Notes: generated from the letters alone by a model not told the origin. Shown: positions 12,269-24,789, counted from the first letter of the stretch. The stretch is DNA of 64,000 bases from Kalmusia sp. IMI 367209 (GCA_027946365.1 JAPEUQ010000024.1:124001-188000); one strand, 5' to 3'. Program-made: numbers and translations.

Positions 12269-15200
12269 TCACAAATCACCAGACGCAGGGCTGGGTGGGA
12301 GCTCACCGCTGGCTTCCCAATCCACCGGGCTGGACCCCACCACGAAGTCGAGCGTGCCTCCATTCGCAAACACATCGTCCCACGTTACCCAGGCTTTCGT
12401 CCACGGCTTCCCGTTTACCTTGAGGCTCTGCACATAGAATGCACTATCTTTATTGCCTCCAGTACTGGTGATTTTGAGCGACTTTCCGTTGCCAAGATTG
12501 ATTGTGAGCGAAGGGAACCATGGCGAAAGAATCAAGAACGTGGTTTGGCCTGTCATGGGCCACAGCCCGATCATCTGCCACTGTCAAACAGTTAGCGGGT
12601 TCAAGCCTGTGTTTGGCGGTACGTAAAGGTGGTGAGTAGCTCGTCCCACGGAGCATGGCGCCGGTCCAGTGGATGACAGCTGAGGAATGCACACAAAAGC
12701 GCGGCGCTGAAATATAGAGATACCGACTCACGAGAATGTTACTTTCCATCGCACCAGCGTCTGAATTGCCGGGTAAGCCACTTGGGCCCGCGTTATAGAG
12801 CTTCCCAATCGCTCTGCTCCTCTCTACGCTCCTCCACTGAGCGCCTTTGACAAAGTTATACAGATAGGGAGATGTAAAGCTTGGCTCATTGCCCGCATTG
12901 AATATATTCAGGTCCCACAGCTTGTTGACGCGATCGATGAATTTGTCATCGCCTCCGATGAATTTTTTCATCGTGTACACGTCGTGGATGGCGTTGAGGC
13001 TGTAGACCCAAGGATTATCTTCGTAGTATGCATCTCCCCAGTAGCAGCCCCCGCATGATAAAGGGTCTTGGGGCACAAAAGAGCCATCGGCCTGCCGGGG
13101 CACAACGAAACCAGAGTGACCATTGGAAGATGCAGCTGGGTTCCAGTGGTTACGCCAGTTGCGCGAACGGTTCAAGTAAGTCTTTTCATCCGCATCTCTT
13201 CCCAGGCCCTTAGCCACTTGATAGAGTCCGAAATCGTTGGTTGAATACTCGACTGCTCGAGAGACAGCCCTATTGAACGCTGGGGTAATGTAGCCGTACT
13301 TCAGCCAGTCAGGCAATGCGCCTCTTCCCTCCTTAGTAGACGATTCCGGAGATTTGGGATCATTGTTATTTGGTGGAGTCTTTTCTGCATCAGTTTGCTA
13401 CCCTGGAGTCAGCATCTGTTGTGTACTGTGTGTGCTTGGGTAATTAACCATAGCAGAGAAGCCATCATTCCAATTGATTGCACCTCTGACTCCTTTGACA
13501 TACGCATCCGCAAGAACATTGTCTGCATTGGAACCTCCTTGTACACGGCCATTGAAGTTGGACGAGCGGGCATCAGGCATAAAGCCATCGTGCCTCCAGA
13601 TATCGATCAACGATCGAATGAACTCTTCGTATGCCACAGGCTCTAGAATGTGGAATAGCGAAGTATGGCATCTACCAGTCGTACATTAGCTTCGTTGCCG
13701 TCATATCAACCCAATGAAATATTCACTAGCCTGTGCGTATCCCAAAACGTAAATACATCATCGTAGTAAGGCTCCTTGCTTGTCCACCCGGGGTTTTCTC
13801 CCGTTTTGTTCGATGGAATAAGGACTAAACACAGCCTGAGTGAGCAAATGCCTTTCATGTGAAGCGGTTCCTGGGACGACCCACACATGCCCAACAGTGA
13901 GCTATAAAGCAACTGCTTATCTGCATCGCTACCACCCTCGACCTGGATTTTTGAAAGAATCTGTTCATTCCAAGCGCCCTTCGCCTTCGCGACGAGAGAT
14001 TGCAACGTCGTTGTTTTTCCAATCTCATTGTCGAGGTTTTGGCATGCCTTGGTGGTGGATATGAATGATATACCAACCCTGGAAGTTATGTTTGCGTTGT
14101 TGAATGTGAAGACGCCGCCTAAGCGCTCAGTTCCAGAAACTGCGGGGGTTGTGTCGTACTGCGTTAGTGTCGTTCCTGTTCCCTTGAAAGTCTTCGCGCT
14201 GGTCGGCTGCTGGCTGAATTTTCCACAGAAGTATATGGTCCAATCGGGAGCTAGAAATTATCAGTAGTTTTCATGAATAGTATACAATACGGGTACAAAA
14301 CTCTGTAGACGGATTGTGGACCAAGTCACCCCATGATGCATAATACAAACAAGGACTACCTCTAGACTCTTGCTCTCGAACAGTGAAAATGTGCAGCTTA
14401 CAGAGATTCCAGCCGTTATTGTAGGTACCGTAGCCTTCATAATGAGAATCTGAAAAGAGATTCAAGTTGCCCCTCGTGTAGTGCTGTTCCCAGCCAAGAC
14501 CTCTAAAGCTGGGAAGCACGTGCGATACATCAACAACGATCGAGGACGGATTACCACTTGGAAATGTGTATCTGAGCAAAGTCAATTATGGTGGACTGTG
14601 CGGGAATATATCCAAAGGAAGGCACAATCCCCGAACACCTCAAAATCGAGCTAGACGAGACGTCGATTTTGTACTTCTCGCATACGTACTGATACAGTCC
14701 AGCGTGCTCTGTCGCTGAGAGCTCAACTGTGACGCCATTTATCAAACTGGATTTATAGTATCCGATCTGTCCTTGGTCTGCGGATGCTCGGCCTTGTGAT
14801 AAGTCGGCTAATGGATTGGACACATTGCCAATTACTGGCATCTGCGAGACCACGCCGTATCTTTGAATTAACATGGTCAGTCGTAACTCCACACATATAC
14901 ATCTTGGAAGACATACTTTGGTGCACCGCCAGTGCCAGATTCATGCGTCATGCTAAAGCCCCAGACATTACCATTTGCCAAATAGCCAGAGTAGGCGTCG
15001 GTCGATCCCGATTGAACATCGGGTCCAAGCTTTACCATGCCAAAAGGTGCTACTGTTCATAAGTCAAGATTCAAAACCCAGTATAGAAATACTTGCAAGC
15101 TACTGCGCCTGGGAACCTGTTTCCACCCCCAGTAGTGCCCATACTGTAGCTTGTTAGCGTCGACGAGAGTTATCCACGAACTCAACGTACAAAACATTGA

Positions 15201-15300
15201 CATATTGAGTGAAGTCGACTTCAGCAGCCGCAAGTACGGTCTGCATCGTTGCCGTTAGACACACGATGTGCAACGATGCAGTTGGACCTCGGAGACGCAT
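12269..15300 (-). CDS. Secreted GH92 alpha-1,2-mannosidase-like glycosidase
   Basis: Ten exons: 15300-15191, 15143-15097, 15049-14917, 14860-14690, 14571-14402, 14250-13887, 13835-13731, 13671-13449, 13397-12732 and 12580-12269. They give 766 residues in frame. A hydrophobic signal peptide (about 1-26) precedes VDFTQYVN and the GH92 blocks PFGMVKLGPD, VDVSHVLPSFRG, YGTYNNGW, SNKTGENPGW, YYDDVFTFWDTHR, RHDGFMPDARSS, GGSNADNVLADAY, GNEPSF and GLWPMTGQ. The family is Ca2+-dependent exo-alpha-mannosidases acting on N- or O-glycans. Introns 2 (15050-15096) and 7 (13672-13730) need GC donors; no GT site keeps both frame and conserved motifs. The acceptor of intron 2 could instead lie three bases upstream. 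Intron 6 (13836-13886, 51 nt) lacks a stop and is frame-neutral, so retention would add 17 residues. Confidence 0.9.
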
Positions 15301-17599
15301 GATTCGACGAGCTAGGATATAATTTCTTGGCGCTGGCCCCACAATATAACCTCTAGTATCGGTCGGGGGACTCTCCCGAACTTGAGAGATTTCGGACTTC
15401 TGCAGATTTATTCCTGGGTCCTACAGACCAAAGCGTTGTATACGAACCGAACGCAGGGTACGTATATGAGACAGGTTTTACATATGTAACATGTATCCTG
15501 CTATCCTCGTATGGAACGTTATTAGATGCCAACGGGAGGCTGACTAACGATCCATATGAATCGCTGTAGCTGTTCCTGCGGTAATTATTCCGGCTCTTGT
15601 CTTGTTGATGCAGGTAAAGCGAGAAGGAATTGATCTGAAGATTGTAAATATTCAGGATTGAGTAGCAATGGAGTGAAACAAGCTGCAACATATATCACTG
15701 AAAAAGCCGTTGTGATATACGACTAGGAAAGTTAGGAATGACACGACTGCTCTGCCGTAGATCCGTCCTCAAGGTCAGAGGACGTGTTATACTAGGATTG
15801 TCAGGCATTAGCCCATGACCTAGGTAGCGAAAGGAAAGTAGCTGCGTACACTTACACCAACAGTAGCGGAGTCTTGTCGGGAAATTGATGTGAGTTGGGA
15901 CACGTGGAGAGGCTGTCTCACTTCTGTGGAACAAAGTGCATGATGATCGATGCCGCAGCTGCGCTATCTCTTGCAGGCTGGCTCCATTTAAAAAGATCGT
16001 ACCTCGAAAGGAGTCGATTGATAGTGTATGCTGGAACGCGTAGGCCCAAAGTTGACGGCAAATGAACCATTGATAGCAGTAGCTAGAGATGGCTACAACG
16101 AACAGCAAGCCGTCAGGGCGAATGAAAACCAATAAAAAGTGGTAAAGCTAAACGTTGCAGGTCTGCATGTCTTGGGTGGTGGTATATTGCACGTAGAGTG
16201 AGATGGCAACCGGACCAATGAGAGTGCGGCATGTCGCACGAGGTACACTACCATGCAGGAAGGCAGGACTGAGGACCGATGGCGTAAATCCGCAAAAGGC
16301 AGGCACCGCCAGGTACAACAAGCAGGGCTAGGTCACGATGCAACTCTACGCTCTACCTTCTAGGTCCGCAAACGAGAATGGTCACGTCACGTCTCCTCGA
16401 CGTGAGCGCGGTTTTCGAGGGGTGCTCATGACTGTCGGGCTCGAACCGCCTACGGACTGTCGGAATCGGGTCTATGGTATGGTTCTTGCTTTGGACCCGT
16501 GTTGCAGATGTGACTGAGACGAATGACCAGGTCCGTCGGGTATACCGATGAAGGTGCTCCCTTGCATTTTCAGGCGTCAAATCATCGATAGCTCTTACCC
16601 CAACCCTAGAGGTTGATGGACGACAAATTCACGACCACGACGGATGATTGTCTACTCGACCTCCTCATCGTCTCGACCATTGACCTTTGATCTTTCGGCG
16701 AAGGCAGGTCGCAGGGTGGGGTGAAGGTGCAAAAGGACCAAGAAAAGTATTGTTGTCAAGACGCTATGCTGTGGCAGTGAGTGGCATCCGCCATTTACGG
16801 CTTCGCCATCACCCCTTCGAGTAGATGATCAGCTTTCAGCACCTAGACATGCAAAGAGGAGTTGAATGGTTACCTGTTCATATAAATGATCCGACATATC
16901 GATGATGGTTTTCACCCTTATCTGGCCATTCCGTCGTTGACGCACCGGAATCGCTATCTACTGGCGAAATGCGAGCCTTGCTGAGACCAAGCACTAGACC
17001 TAAGGCTGCTCGATCATAGCTTGCCGAGCCGAGGTGAGGTAGTTGTAATTGCAAGGTCATGCTTCCCCGCGTTTGACCGCCTTCACATCCGTAGTAGGGC
17101 AATCGGATCTCGAAGGCACGAAGAACACTTAGTAAGCCAACGCGTCAAACCGACCGCGTTTCGAGCGCCAGCTCTCCACAATTCGGCTCGGTCGAGCAGT
17201 GCGCTGCTGATTGTCAGCTTCACGGCTTGTGAAGACGCAATGGCACGTGCTCTCCCGAAAGCGGTAATGCCTCGGCATCTTTTGCAAATGACGTCGGCCG
17301 CATTTACACCCTTCACAGCAGGCAAGTAAGGCGTCCACCAATCACGCATCACCGAAAGGGCTCACGAGATCAGTGGATCATGGGCGCATTACCCCGAAGC
17401 CGTCCCCACACGCTTGCTGCGGCTCCAGACCGTCAGATGTCGCATGCTTGTTAGCGCTGTCCGTTGGCATGTGAAAGTCCTCCAATTCCGACATGACTAT
17501 TATAATCCTCGGCAGCCGACAATGTTCTTTTTGTAACACCATTCTGTACCAGTATTCTCTTTTTTCTTCAGATTTCTGTACTTTTGCATTACCACTGTC
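15301..17599. other. 2.3-kb intergenic region between divergent GH92 and acyl-CoA dehydrogenase genes
   Basis: The flanking genes diverge, so both promoters lie here. Open frames up to about 145 codons exist on the minus strand (15353-15691, 15695-16132), but they show no motifs and biased, atypical composition. A pyrimidine-rich leader precedes the dehydrogenase start (about 17540-17590). Confidence 0.45.
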
Positions 17600-19421
17600 A
17601 TGTCGCAGCGATTTTCTACCGCCGACGTTGCGTCGCATAACAAGGCCGACAATCTCTGGATCATTGTCGATGAAGATGTATACGATCTGACCAAGTTTCA
17701 GGACGATCATCCTGGTGGAAAGAAGAGTGCGTCACTCGTTTCGTGCAAGCGCGTTCGAACACTAACCATCTCAAGTTCTGCAGCGCGTTGCTGGCAAGGA
17801 TGCTTCGAAGCAATTCTGGAAGTACCACAATGAGAGCATTCTCAAAAAGTACCAAAAGCAGCTCCAAGTCGGCTCATTGGATTCTAAGGCTGCTCCTCCG
17901 ACACCGCCAGCCACTCCTCCCCCGCAGGAGAAGGAGGTAGTCAAACCAGAGGCGAACCCTGGAGTGGTCGCTCCCCAGCCAAGCGCAGAAGCCGAGGAAG
18001 CTGAGGCTTTAGATCCATATGGCGACTTGGTTCCATATGCTGACCCCTCATGGTATCAATCGGTACGATAATTGTTTCGATGATACGAGAATGTCACTAA
18101 CTTTATGTGCACAGTACCACTCCCCCTACTTCAACGAGTCCCACGCAGCGCTCCGCGAGGAAGTCCGGCAATGGGTAGACGATGAGATACAACCCAATGT
18201 AACGGAGTGGGAAGAGGCAAAGAAGGTACCGGACGAGATTTTTAGGCAGATGGGCGAGCGAGGCTACCTCGCAGGCTTGCTCGGCATGCATTACCCCACG
18301 CATCTAACGGACAAGCGCGTAAAGAGCGTTCCTCCGGAGAAGTGGGATCTATTCCACGAGTTGCTCCTCACCGATGAGCTATCGCGCAGTGGCAGTGGTG
18401 GTCTTGTGTGGAACCTTATTGGTGGTTATGGCATTGGCGCTCCACCACTGTTCAAGTTCGGCAAGAAGGAACTTGTCCAACGTATTGGTCCTAAGATCCT
18501 CAGCGGTGAGAAGCGTATTTGCCTTGCCATTACTGAGCCTGGTACGTTTACACCTTCTTCTTTTCTTGTTGAAAAGAATTCACAGGCCTCGTACTAATCT
18601 GCCTTCGTTCAGATGCTGGTAGCGATGTCGCGAACCTCACCTGCGAAGCTAAGCTCTCCGAAGATGGAAAGCACTATATTGTAAACGGCGAGAAGAAGTG
18701 GATCACAAACGGTATCTGGTGCGATTATTTCACCACGGCGGTTCGCACGAGTGATAAGGGTATGAACGGTGTCTCTGTTCTTCTCATTGAGCGCGACGCT
18801 GGCGGTGTCTCTACACGAAGAATGGACTGTCAAGGTGTTTGGTCAAGCGGTACCACTTACATCACCTTTGAAGACGTCAAGGTACCGGTCGAGAACCTCA
18901 TCGGCAAGGAAAACCAGGGTTTCAAGGTGGTCATGACCAACTTCAATCACGAACGCATTGGTATCATCATTCAATGTATCCGCTTCTCTCGTGTCTGCTA
19001 CGAGGAGTCGATGAAGTACGCACACAAGCGCAAGACGTTCGGCAAGCGCCTCATCGATCACCCCGTCATCCGTCTCAAACTCGCGCATATGGCCCGCCAA
19101 ATCGAGGCTTCGTACAGCTGGTTAGAAAACCTCATTTTCCAATGCCAGAAAATGGGCGAAATGGAGGCTATGTTGAAGCTTGGTGGCGCTATTGCCAGTT
19201 TAAAGGCCCAGAGCACGACAACATTCGAATTCTGTGCGAGAGAAGCAAGTCAGATATTCGGTGGTTTAAGCTACAGCCGCGGCGGACAAGGTGCAAAAGT
19301 AGAGAGGCTATACCGGGATGTCAGGGCTTACGCGATTCCCGGCGGCTCCGAGGAAATTATGCTGGATTTGAGCATTAGACAGGCCCTGAGGGTACACAAG
19401 GTCCTTGGTATGAAGCTATGA
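17600..19421 (+). CDS. Cytochrome b5-acyl-CoA dehydrogenase fusion protein
   Basis: Exons 17600-17726, 17776-18062, 18115-18541 and 18613-19421 give 549 residues. Residues 4-80 are a cytochrome b5 domain with axial-ligand candidates His37 (in DDHPGG) and His60 (in FWKYHN). A Pro/Glu linker (about 90-130) leads into a complete acyl-CoA dehydrogenase: LAITEPDAGSDVA for FAD/substrate binding, KKWITNG, RKTFGKRL, and a C-terminal IPGGSEEIM block. In medium-chain enzymes the catalytic Glu sits in YEGT; here that position is Gly. The Glu in FNHERIG aligns with the base used by isovaleryl/long-chain enzymes and is the likelier base (inference). It has no obvious mitochondrial presequence, and a C-terminal GMKL that is not a clear PTS1. 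The fusion is known in fungi; its chain specificity cannot be read here. Confidence 0.94.
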
Positions 19422-21613
19422 GGTGTATTATATATTTAATTGCATACAACGAAGTTTGATAATAACAAGTTATTTGGATCAGCCAAGCATCAACTTCAAA
19501 TGAATTACTAAGGTGACGGCGCAACAGACTCCCAGCATGATCATGCGGAGTGATTGGAATGATTGATTTGATGCCATACATATCACTGGATGAATCGAGC
19601 AAATGAGCTTAGAATCTTATTACAAGTTGTTCCTCTTGTTGTTTTGCTAGGAACGGACCATTGGCTTGGAAAAGCTTTGAAAGAACTCGCAAGTGGGAAT
19701 TTGTACGCAGATGTATGGAAGGAGCAGCGTTGGCATGAGACGACCAGGAATCGGGGCAAATTAGCATAATCTCTTCCAGAAGTAATCTATATATCTCTCG
19801 TGATGTGTGTATTATTATCGACACATTCCGTTGTAATTCACGAATCGTCGATCCAGAGTGACTCTGTATGATGAATATGCCGAGCTAGGTTCCTCTAGAA
19901 CTAAATCGAATGGACCGTCTGTTAATGGGGTGTGAAGAAGCATATGATTTTCTGTCGTCGGTGTGAGGTTTCTCTGAGGGACTTCTCACTTATTACACGT
20001 TCTCATGGGCTCGTTAGATGAGTAACGACTATTGTCTATCTATAAGTAATTTTTAGGGATACAGAATCTCTTTATGAGAAATCTCAGCTCTATTCAGTTT
20101 CAAACTATGATCAACTCCTCATTATCGGTCTTGCGTTGTCTATTTCTCCGCCTCTTCAGCTCCTTCTGGACGACACCTTATCTATTCAACCCTGTGTAAA
20201 GCGCCCGTCCTACTAATGTCTTTACATCTCTTATAACTTTCTTCCAAAGTCCCTCATAGTTGCATATACGCAGTCTCATCATCCTACCTTGGGACCGTAT
20301 GCCTGTCAAATTCCATCGAAGATGTTCTATCTTCCAACGGTTGAGCTGCTTCTCCTTCGGGACGCCTAAAAGGTAAAGATTATACCGAATATAGAGGAAA
20401 AATGAGTGGGATAATTGACTCTGATCACCTTGTGTTGTAGGTAAGCTTTGAAAACCGGTGCTTCACAATGACTTGATAGGACGCTATGACTGGAAACAGG
20501 TTGAGCGCGAAAGCCCAGCGGGGAAGAGCCAGTTCATGAAGACCCGATACATGTGAAACAGGCTTCCTTAATTAGCATACGAACGTGTAATAAGACTATA
20601 CGAAATGTGACTAAAGCCGTCCGACTCTAGGGTGCGAGACTAGCATTCATATTATACCTGCTGCAAAAGCAGATTGAATCACTTCGAAAGAATCAAGGCA
20701 CTGATATATCTTATACTGCAGCTAGATAAGAAATATTCGTTTGGGAAAGCATTTCATGAAGTTGAAGCCACGATGATTCTACATAAATACAAGATTGCAC
20801 CATCTCTAATAGTCTGAGATATGAGCGTTCAGCACGAATATACTTCTCCATTATGGTCGCTTTTTGGACATGTGGTGCAGGACATATGAATCTGATCAGT
20901 TGTTTCAAAGAGAACTTGTGATCGAATTTTAGTCAGTCATTTATTTCGTCTACCCATTTGTGTCTTTTCATAGTCTAATTAGACCGTTACATATCTAGTA
21001 CTGAGTGCCGGCTCTCGTTGAGATTAATTGTCAAGGCTTTTTGCTTTTCATGTTGCTCGACATACGGTGTGCTGATTGTGTTCTACAGTCGCTCGGTTGA
21101 TCAATTCGAACTAACTTTGATCCTGGTACGAGATCTGCCCCAATACGAGAACCCACGTGACGCATCTGGGGGCTGAAAACATCCGATCCGGACTCCGTTC
21201 AGGTACAAAGCGCCACCTAATCTGGGGTTCCGGAGGCTCAAACATAGGTACGAAAAGCCCCCTCGCCACAAATCGCTCCGAAGCTCCTTCATTCGCTCAA
21301 AATGTGGCTGCTCGCCGTTCATCGTATTTGTACCTAACTCGACAAATTCCGATGTCGTATCCGGTGATGAGCTTACCGGAGCTTCATTTTGTTCTCCACA
21401 CTGCACCTCATTACTACGTGATTGGAGATGTAAATGCGAAGTACGACTGCTTTTGAGATGGGTATCCCACCCAGCTCCAGCTGGCAAGTCGTTTCCTTCG
21501 CGTTCTTCCGCATTAGCTGTTGTAATTGCGGAATGTATACGGGCGGTGGAGGGACTTTTCGGTTTCACGGTCAGCTTGCGAGATGTTCACTTCTAGCGGT
21601 CTCGCTCCGATCT
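19422..21613. other. AT-rich gene-poor block
   Basis: About 2.2 kb with visibly raised A+T and no long frames except a motif-less 155-codon minus frame at 21101-21568. There are no terminal repeats, tRNAs or recognisable transposon remnants. The composition resembles RIP-degraded or relaxed intergenic DNA, judged only by eye. Confidence 0.4.
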
Positions 21614-21620
21614 TATATAA
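21614..21620 (+). promoter_or_regulatory. Candidate TATA box of the NlpC/P60 gene
   Basis: TATATAA lies 112 bases before the start codon of the secreted peptidase, at a spacing that leaves room for a short 5' UTR. It is the clearest TATA element noticed in the window; function is inferred from sequence and position only. Confidence 0.5.
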
Positions 21621-21731
21621 GGTCTGACGACATCTCGAGAGAGAATTGACAAACAGCACCACAATCTTTTCTAACCGCAACCATCTCCTGCAACTTCTGT
21701 TGCTTTTGTCATTCATTTCCAAATTGCAATC

Positions 21732-22643
21732 ATGCGCGCTTCCCTTTTCGCCTCCCTCCTCCTGGCTGCCGTCTCAACGGTCACCGCCGCCTCCCACAAG
21801 AACGGACCCTGCACAGGCAAGGACGGCGTCCAAGGCGTCTGCATATCCACCAAGTCATGCACTAGCGGCGGTGGCTCCTACATCAGTAACGCTTGTCCAG
21901 GCACTCCTGACGATATCAAATGCTGCACAAAGCCATCCTGCCAAAAGGCTGCTCAGAAGGGCGATTGCCGCTGGGTCGATAAGTGCGGGACTGAAAAGAC
22001 TACTCTCACGGGTCTTTGCCCAGGACCGGATGCTTTCAGATGCTGTGTTCCAAAGGGCACTGTTACGCCGAAGCCACCTACTACTCCTAAGCCGACTCTG
22101 AACTTGGGGCAGAAGATCTTGAAGAAAGCCCAGGAGCAGAAGGGTGTTCCATGTAAGTTCGATTTCAGTTTGATACAAAATTAACGGTTACTGACTTGCA
22201 AAAGACCATTGGGCTGGAGGCAACTGCAAGGGAAAAACGGGCGGCGGGTTCGACTGCTCCGGACTTGTTTCCTGGGCTGTTTGCCAGGTCACTGGTCGCG
22301 ACCTGTTCAAAGAGGGCCTGCGAGTGACCCGCAGCATGTATTGTGCCTCTGAGAAGAAACTCAAGTACAAGTATGTCTCTACATCAGCTCCCCTCTACTT
22401 CAAAGCTAGCTGCTTATACTTAATAGGAAAGTGAAATTTTCTGATCGCCGAGCTGGTGACGCTGTGTTTTTTGGTGGCAAGTGCGACTGTAATAACAACC
22501 CTGGCGGCATCCATCATGTCGGCCTCATGATGGATAGTGGGTATAATATGTTCAATGCACTGAAGACGGGAACCAAGATCCGGAAGGACAATTTCAAGAA
22601 CTGGAGTGAGAAGGCTTGCCCTTACGTCATTCGTTTCCAGTGA
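21732..22643 (+). CDS. Secreted Cys-rich NlpC/P60-family peptidase
   Basis: Exons 21732-22152, 22205-22370 and 22427-22643 give 267 residues. An N-terminal signal peptide (about 1-19, ending VTA|AS) is followed by a Cys-rich region to about residue 108, with two similar halves (CTGKDGVQGVC...CCTKP and C..AAQKGDCRWVDKC...CCVPK). A TPKPPTTPKP linker then leads to an NlpC/P60 domain. The catalytic Cys is Cys158 in GGGFDCSGLVSW and the His is His226 in GGIHHVGLMMD. AGDAVFF is the usual block between them. In bacteria this fold cleaves peptidoglycan stem peptides. A secreted fungal version is plausibly an antibacterial or bacterial-wall-degrading enzyme, possibly of bacterial origin (inference), although it has two ordinary introns. 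It sits alone between AT-rich flanks. Confidence 0.9.
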
Positions 22644-23707
22644 GCAATGCCTCGCAATGCGTCGCATAGATGGACCCCCGTTCTGATTGAAGGAAATGCT
22701 TAAGCAAGCTGGTGGCATCCCACTTTCACTTCTTCCCATTCCATCTCTTTCAAACCATGGATTTAAATACCTTTTTTTTTTCTTTAGAAAAATATAGAAG
22801 TACAGTGACTTAGTCTTGATGCTATTTACCGACGTGTTGGTTCTTATGCTAGTGATGCTGCTTCAAACGATGTCGCGAGAAGTTGTGCGATAGTGGTGAG
22901 CTGGAACTGCTGAGATTTTGGAGGATTCAGTATCGTTGCGAGCATGCGTCGTCGGCAGTCATCCTATATCACTATATCAATCGTGATTTTCGGTGAAGAG
23001 CTATAGGTGATTTGAGCTATATACGTAGAATTGCCTATTGAAGGGACCTTCTATCGCGGAATTTTGGACTGAGTGGTATAGTCTATGACATTAGCCGTGT
23101 AACTGAGCAACATGTGATATTGATGAATGCATGTTTCTGAACAATGCATCAGTTATGAAGGCATATTCCCTTGCTTTACTTCATGTAGCTAATAGATTGT
23201 AAGATAATAGTCATAGTAAAGGTAGTGTAGTGGAATAGGCTCTTGCATCTTCTCCATTGTCACTACTCCCTTGACATGAAACATTGGTGAATTGCCGCTA
23301 ACCACGTTTGTCGTGCGTTTGCAGAGCGGTTGAGAGTAACAGTCGTCGTACTAAGGTGTCATGAGCATCACGCTGGTAAAGGCCTTGCAGTGGAAGATAT
23401 AGTCGCAGTGAATCGCTGAAGCTAAATGGGTTGAGTGGATGATTATGCACCTTATCCTCGCTGGCGGCCCAGGCGGGGCTCGCTAATCCGCGTGATGTGA
23501 CGCTAACTTGGTTACTAATCGACTCGCACTCTTTTTTCCTGAGCGGACCCACCTTGCACTTTCTCACGCCCTCAAGTGCTTGTGCACACCGCGCCTGTTT
23601 CTGCCGGTGAACCTTTACCTTCAAGCGCTTTCGACTCCGCTGCGATCAACCGACCCTACATTTTTCAATCATACGAACCCACCTTAGGCGCAGACCTTTG
23701 CAGCAGC
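22644..23707. other. Intergenic region upstream of MAK16
   Basis: It holds the 3' flank of the NlpC/P60 gene (T-rich run near 22773-22783) and the MAK16 promoter. A motif-less minus frame at 23298-23624 is not credible as a gene. Confidence 0.5.
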
Positions 23708-24789
23708 ATGGCGTCAGGTACGATCGCCAGTATCAGCATGGAGTGGCACTGACTTCTCTAGATGACCTTGTGTGGAGCGTCATTGGCACCGATTTCTGCT
23801 CGTTCAAAGTCAAAACAAGCACACAAACCTTCTGTCGCGAAAAGCACAACGTCACCGGTTTCTGCTCCCGCCAGTCCTGCCCACTTGCCAACAGTCGCTA
23901 CGCTACGATCCTGGCGCATCCGGAAGATGGAACGCTATACTTGTACATGAAAGAAGTGGAGCGGGCGCATCTTCCCTCAAAGTGGTGGTCGCGAGTCAAG
24001 TTATCTTCCAATTATACCAAGGCCCTCGCTCAGGTTGACCATCATCTATCATACTGGTCTAAATTTATGGTCCACAAGAATAAGCAGCGCTTGACCCGGC
24101 TGACCCAGATCGGCATCCGGACAAAAAAGCTCGCCAAAGAAGAAGCTAGGCTGGGTGAGCGGTTGGTACCACGTTTGGCACCCAAGGTCCGGCGGAGAGA
24201 GGCTGGGCGCGAGCGAAAAGCCGAATCTGCGGCTAAAGTTGAGAGGGCTATTGAACGTGTCCTACTAGACCGATTGCGAAGCGGCGCATACGGAGATCGA
24301 CCTCTGAACGTCGAGCCGGGCATCTGGGACAAGGTGCTAAGCGGGCTTGAACGTGAAGGTCTGGCTAGCGTGGATCAAGATGCTGATGATGGCATCTCCG
24401 AAGACGAGGAAGAGGGAGAACAAGAGCTGGAGCGTACCATGCATACTGGCGACGTAGAATATGTGTCTGACGTGGAAAGTGATTTCGACGACTTGGCAGA
24501 TTTCGAGGAATGGTTGGACGGCAATGAACAGGATGAGGATGAAGATGGCTCGGTCGAAGACTCTGATGAAGACTTTGACGAAGACTCCGACGATGCTGGT
24601 GGGGAAGATGCAGCACAGAAGGGTTCCGAGGTACGGAAGCTAGCACTTCAGACTCTGAAAAGAAAGCGTTCAGAGAAGGCTTCTGGGCCCAAGGCGAAAA
24701 GGAAACCAGCCTCTTCCCACAAAGGGCCCCGCATTGAGATTGAATATGAGATGGAGAGGGCTCCGCCTGTTCAAGAAGCCCTTCGTTAA
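23708..24789 (+). CDS. MAK16: Ribosome biogenesis factor MAK16
   Basis: A tiny first exon (23708-23717, encoding MAS plus one base) splices by a 44-nt intron to 23762-24789, giving 345 residues. The start MASDDLVWSVIG and the block FCREKHNVTGFCSRQSCPLANSRYA are diagnostic of MAK16. Its four Cys residues form the conserved N-terminal metal-binding-like cluster. WWSRVKLSSNY and YWSKFMVHKNKQRLTRLTQ follow as expected. The C-terminal third is acidic (Asp/Glu tracts near 250-310) then Lys/Arg-rich, a nucleolar protein pattern. MAK16 acts in pre-60S particle assembly and 25S/5.8S rRNA maturation with Rpf1. An uninterrupted frame from a GTG-like upstream codon adds unrelated residues and was rejected in favour of the spliced start. 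Confidence 0.96.

Noticed and set aside
15353..16132. Two minus-strand frames upstream of the GH92 gene as a small gene
   Set aside because: No motifs, no plausible splicing between them, and they lie in the divergent promoter region.
16430..16560. GGTTCGAGCCC-like B box on the minus strand as a tRNA
   Set aside because: No acceptor or anticodon stem can be formed around it.
21101..21568. 155-codon minus-strand ORF upstream of the NlpC/P60 gene
   Set aside because: Motif-less, overlaps the promoter of the divergent gene, and the composition is that of intergenic DNA.
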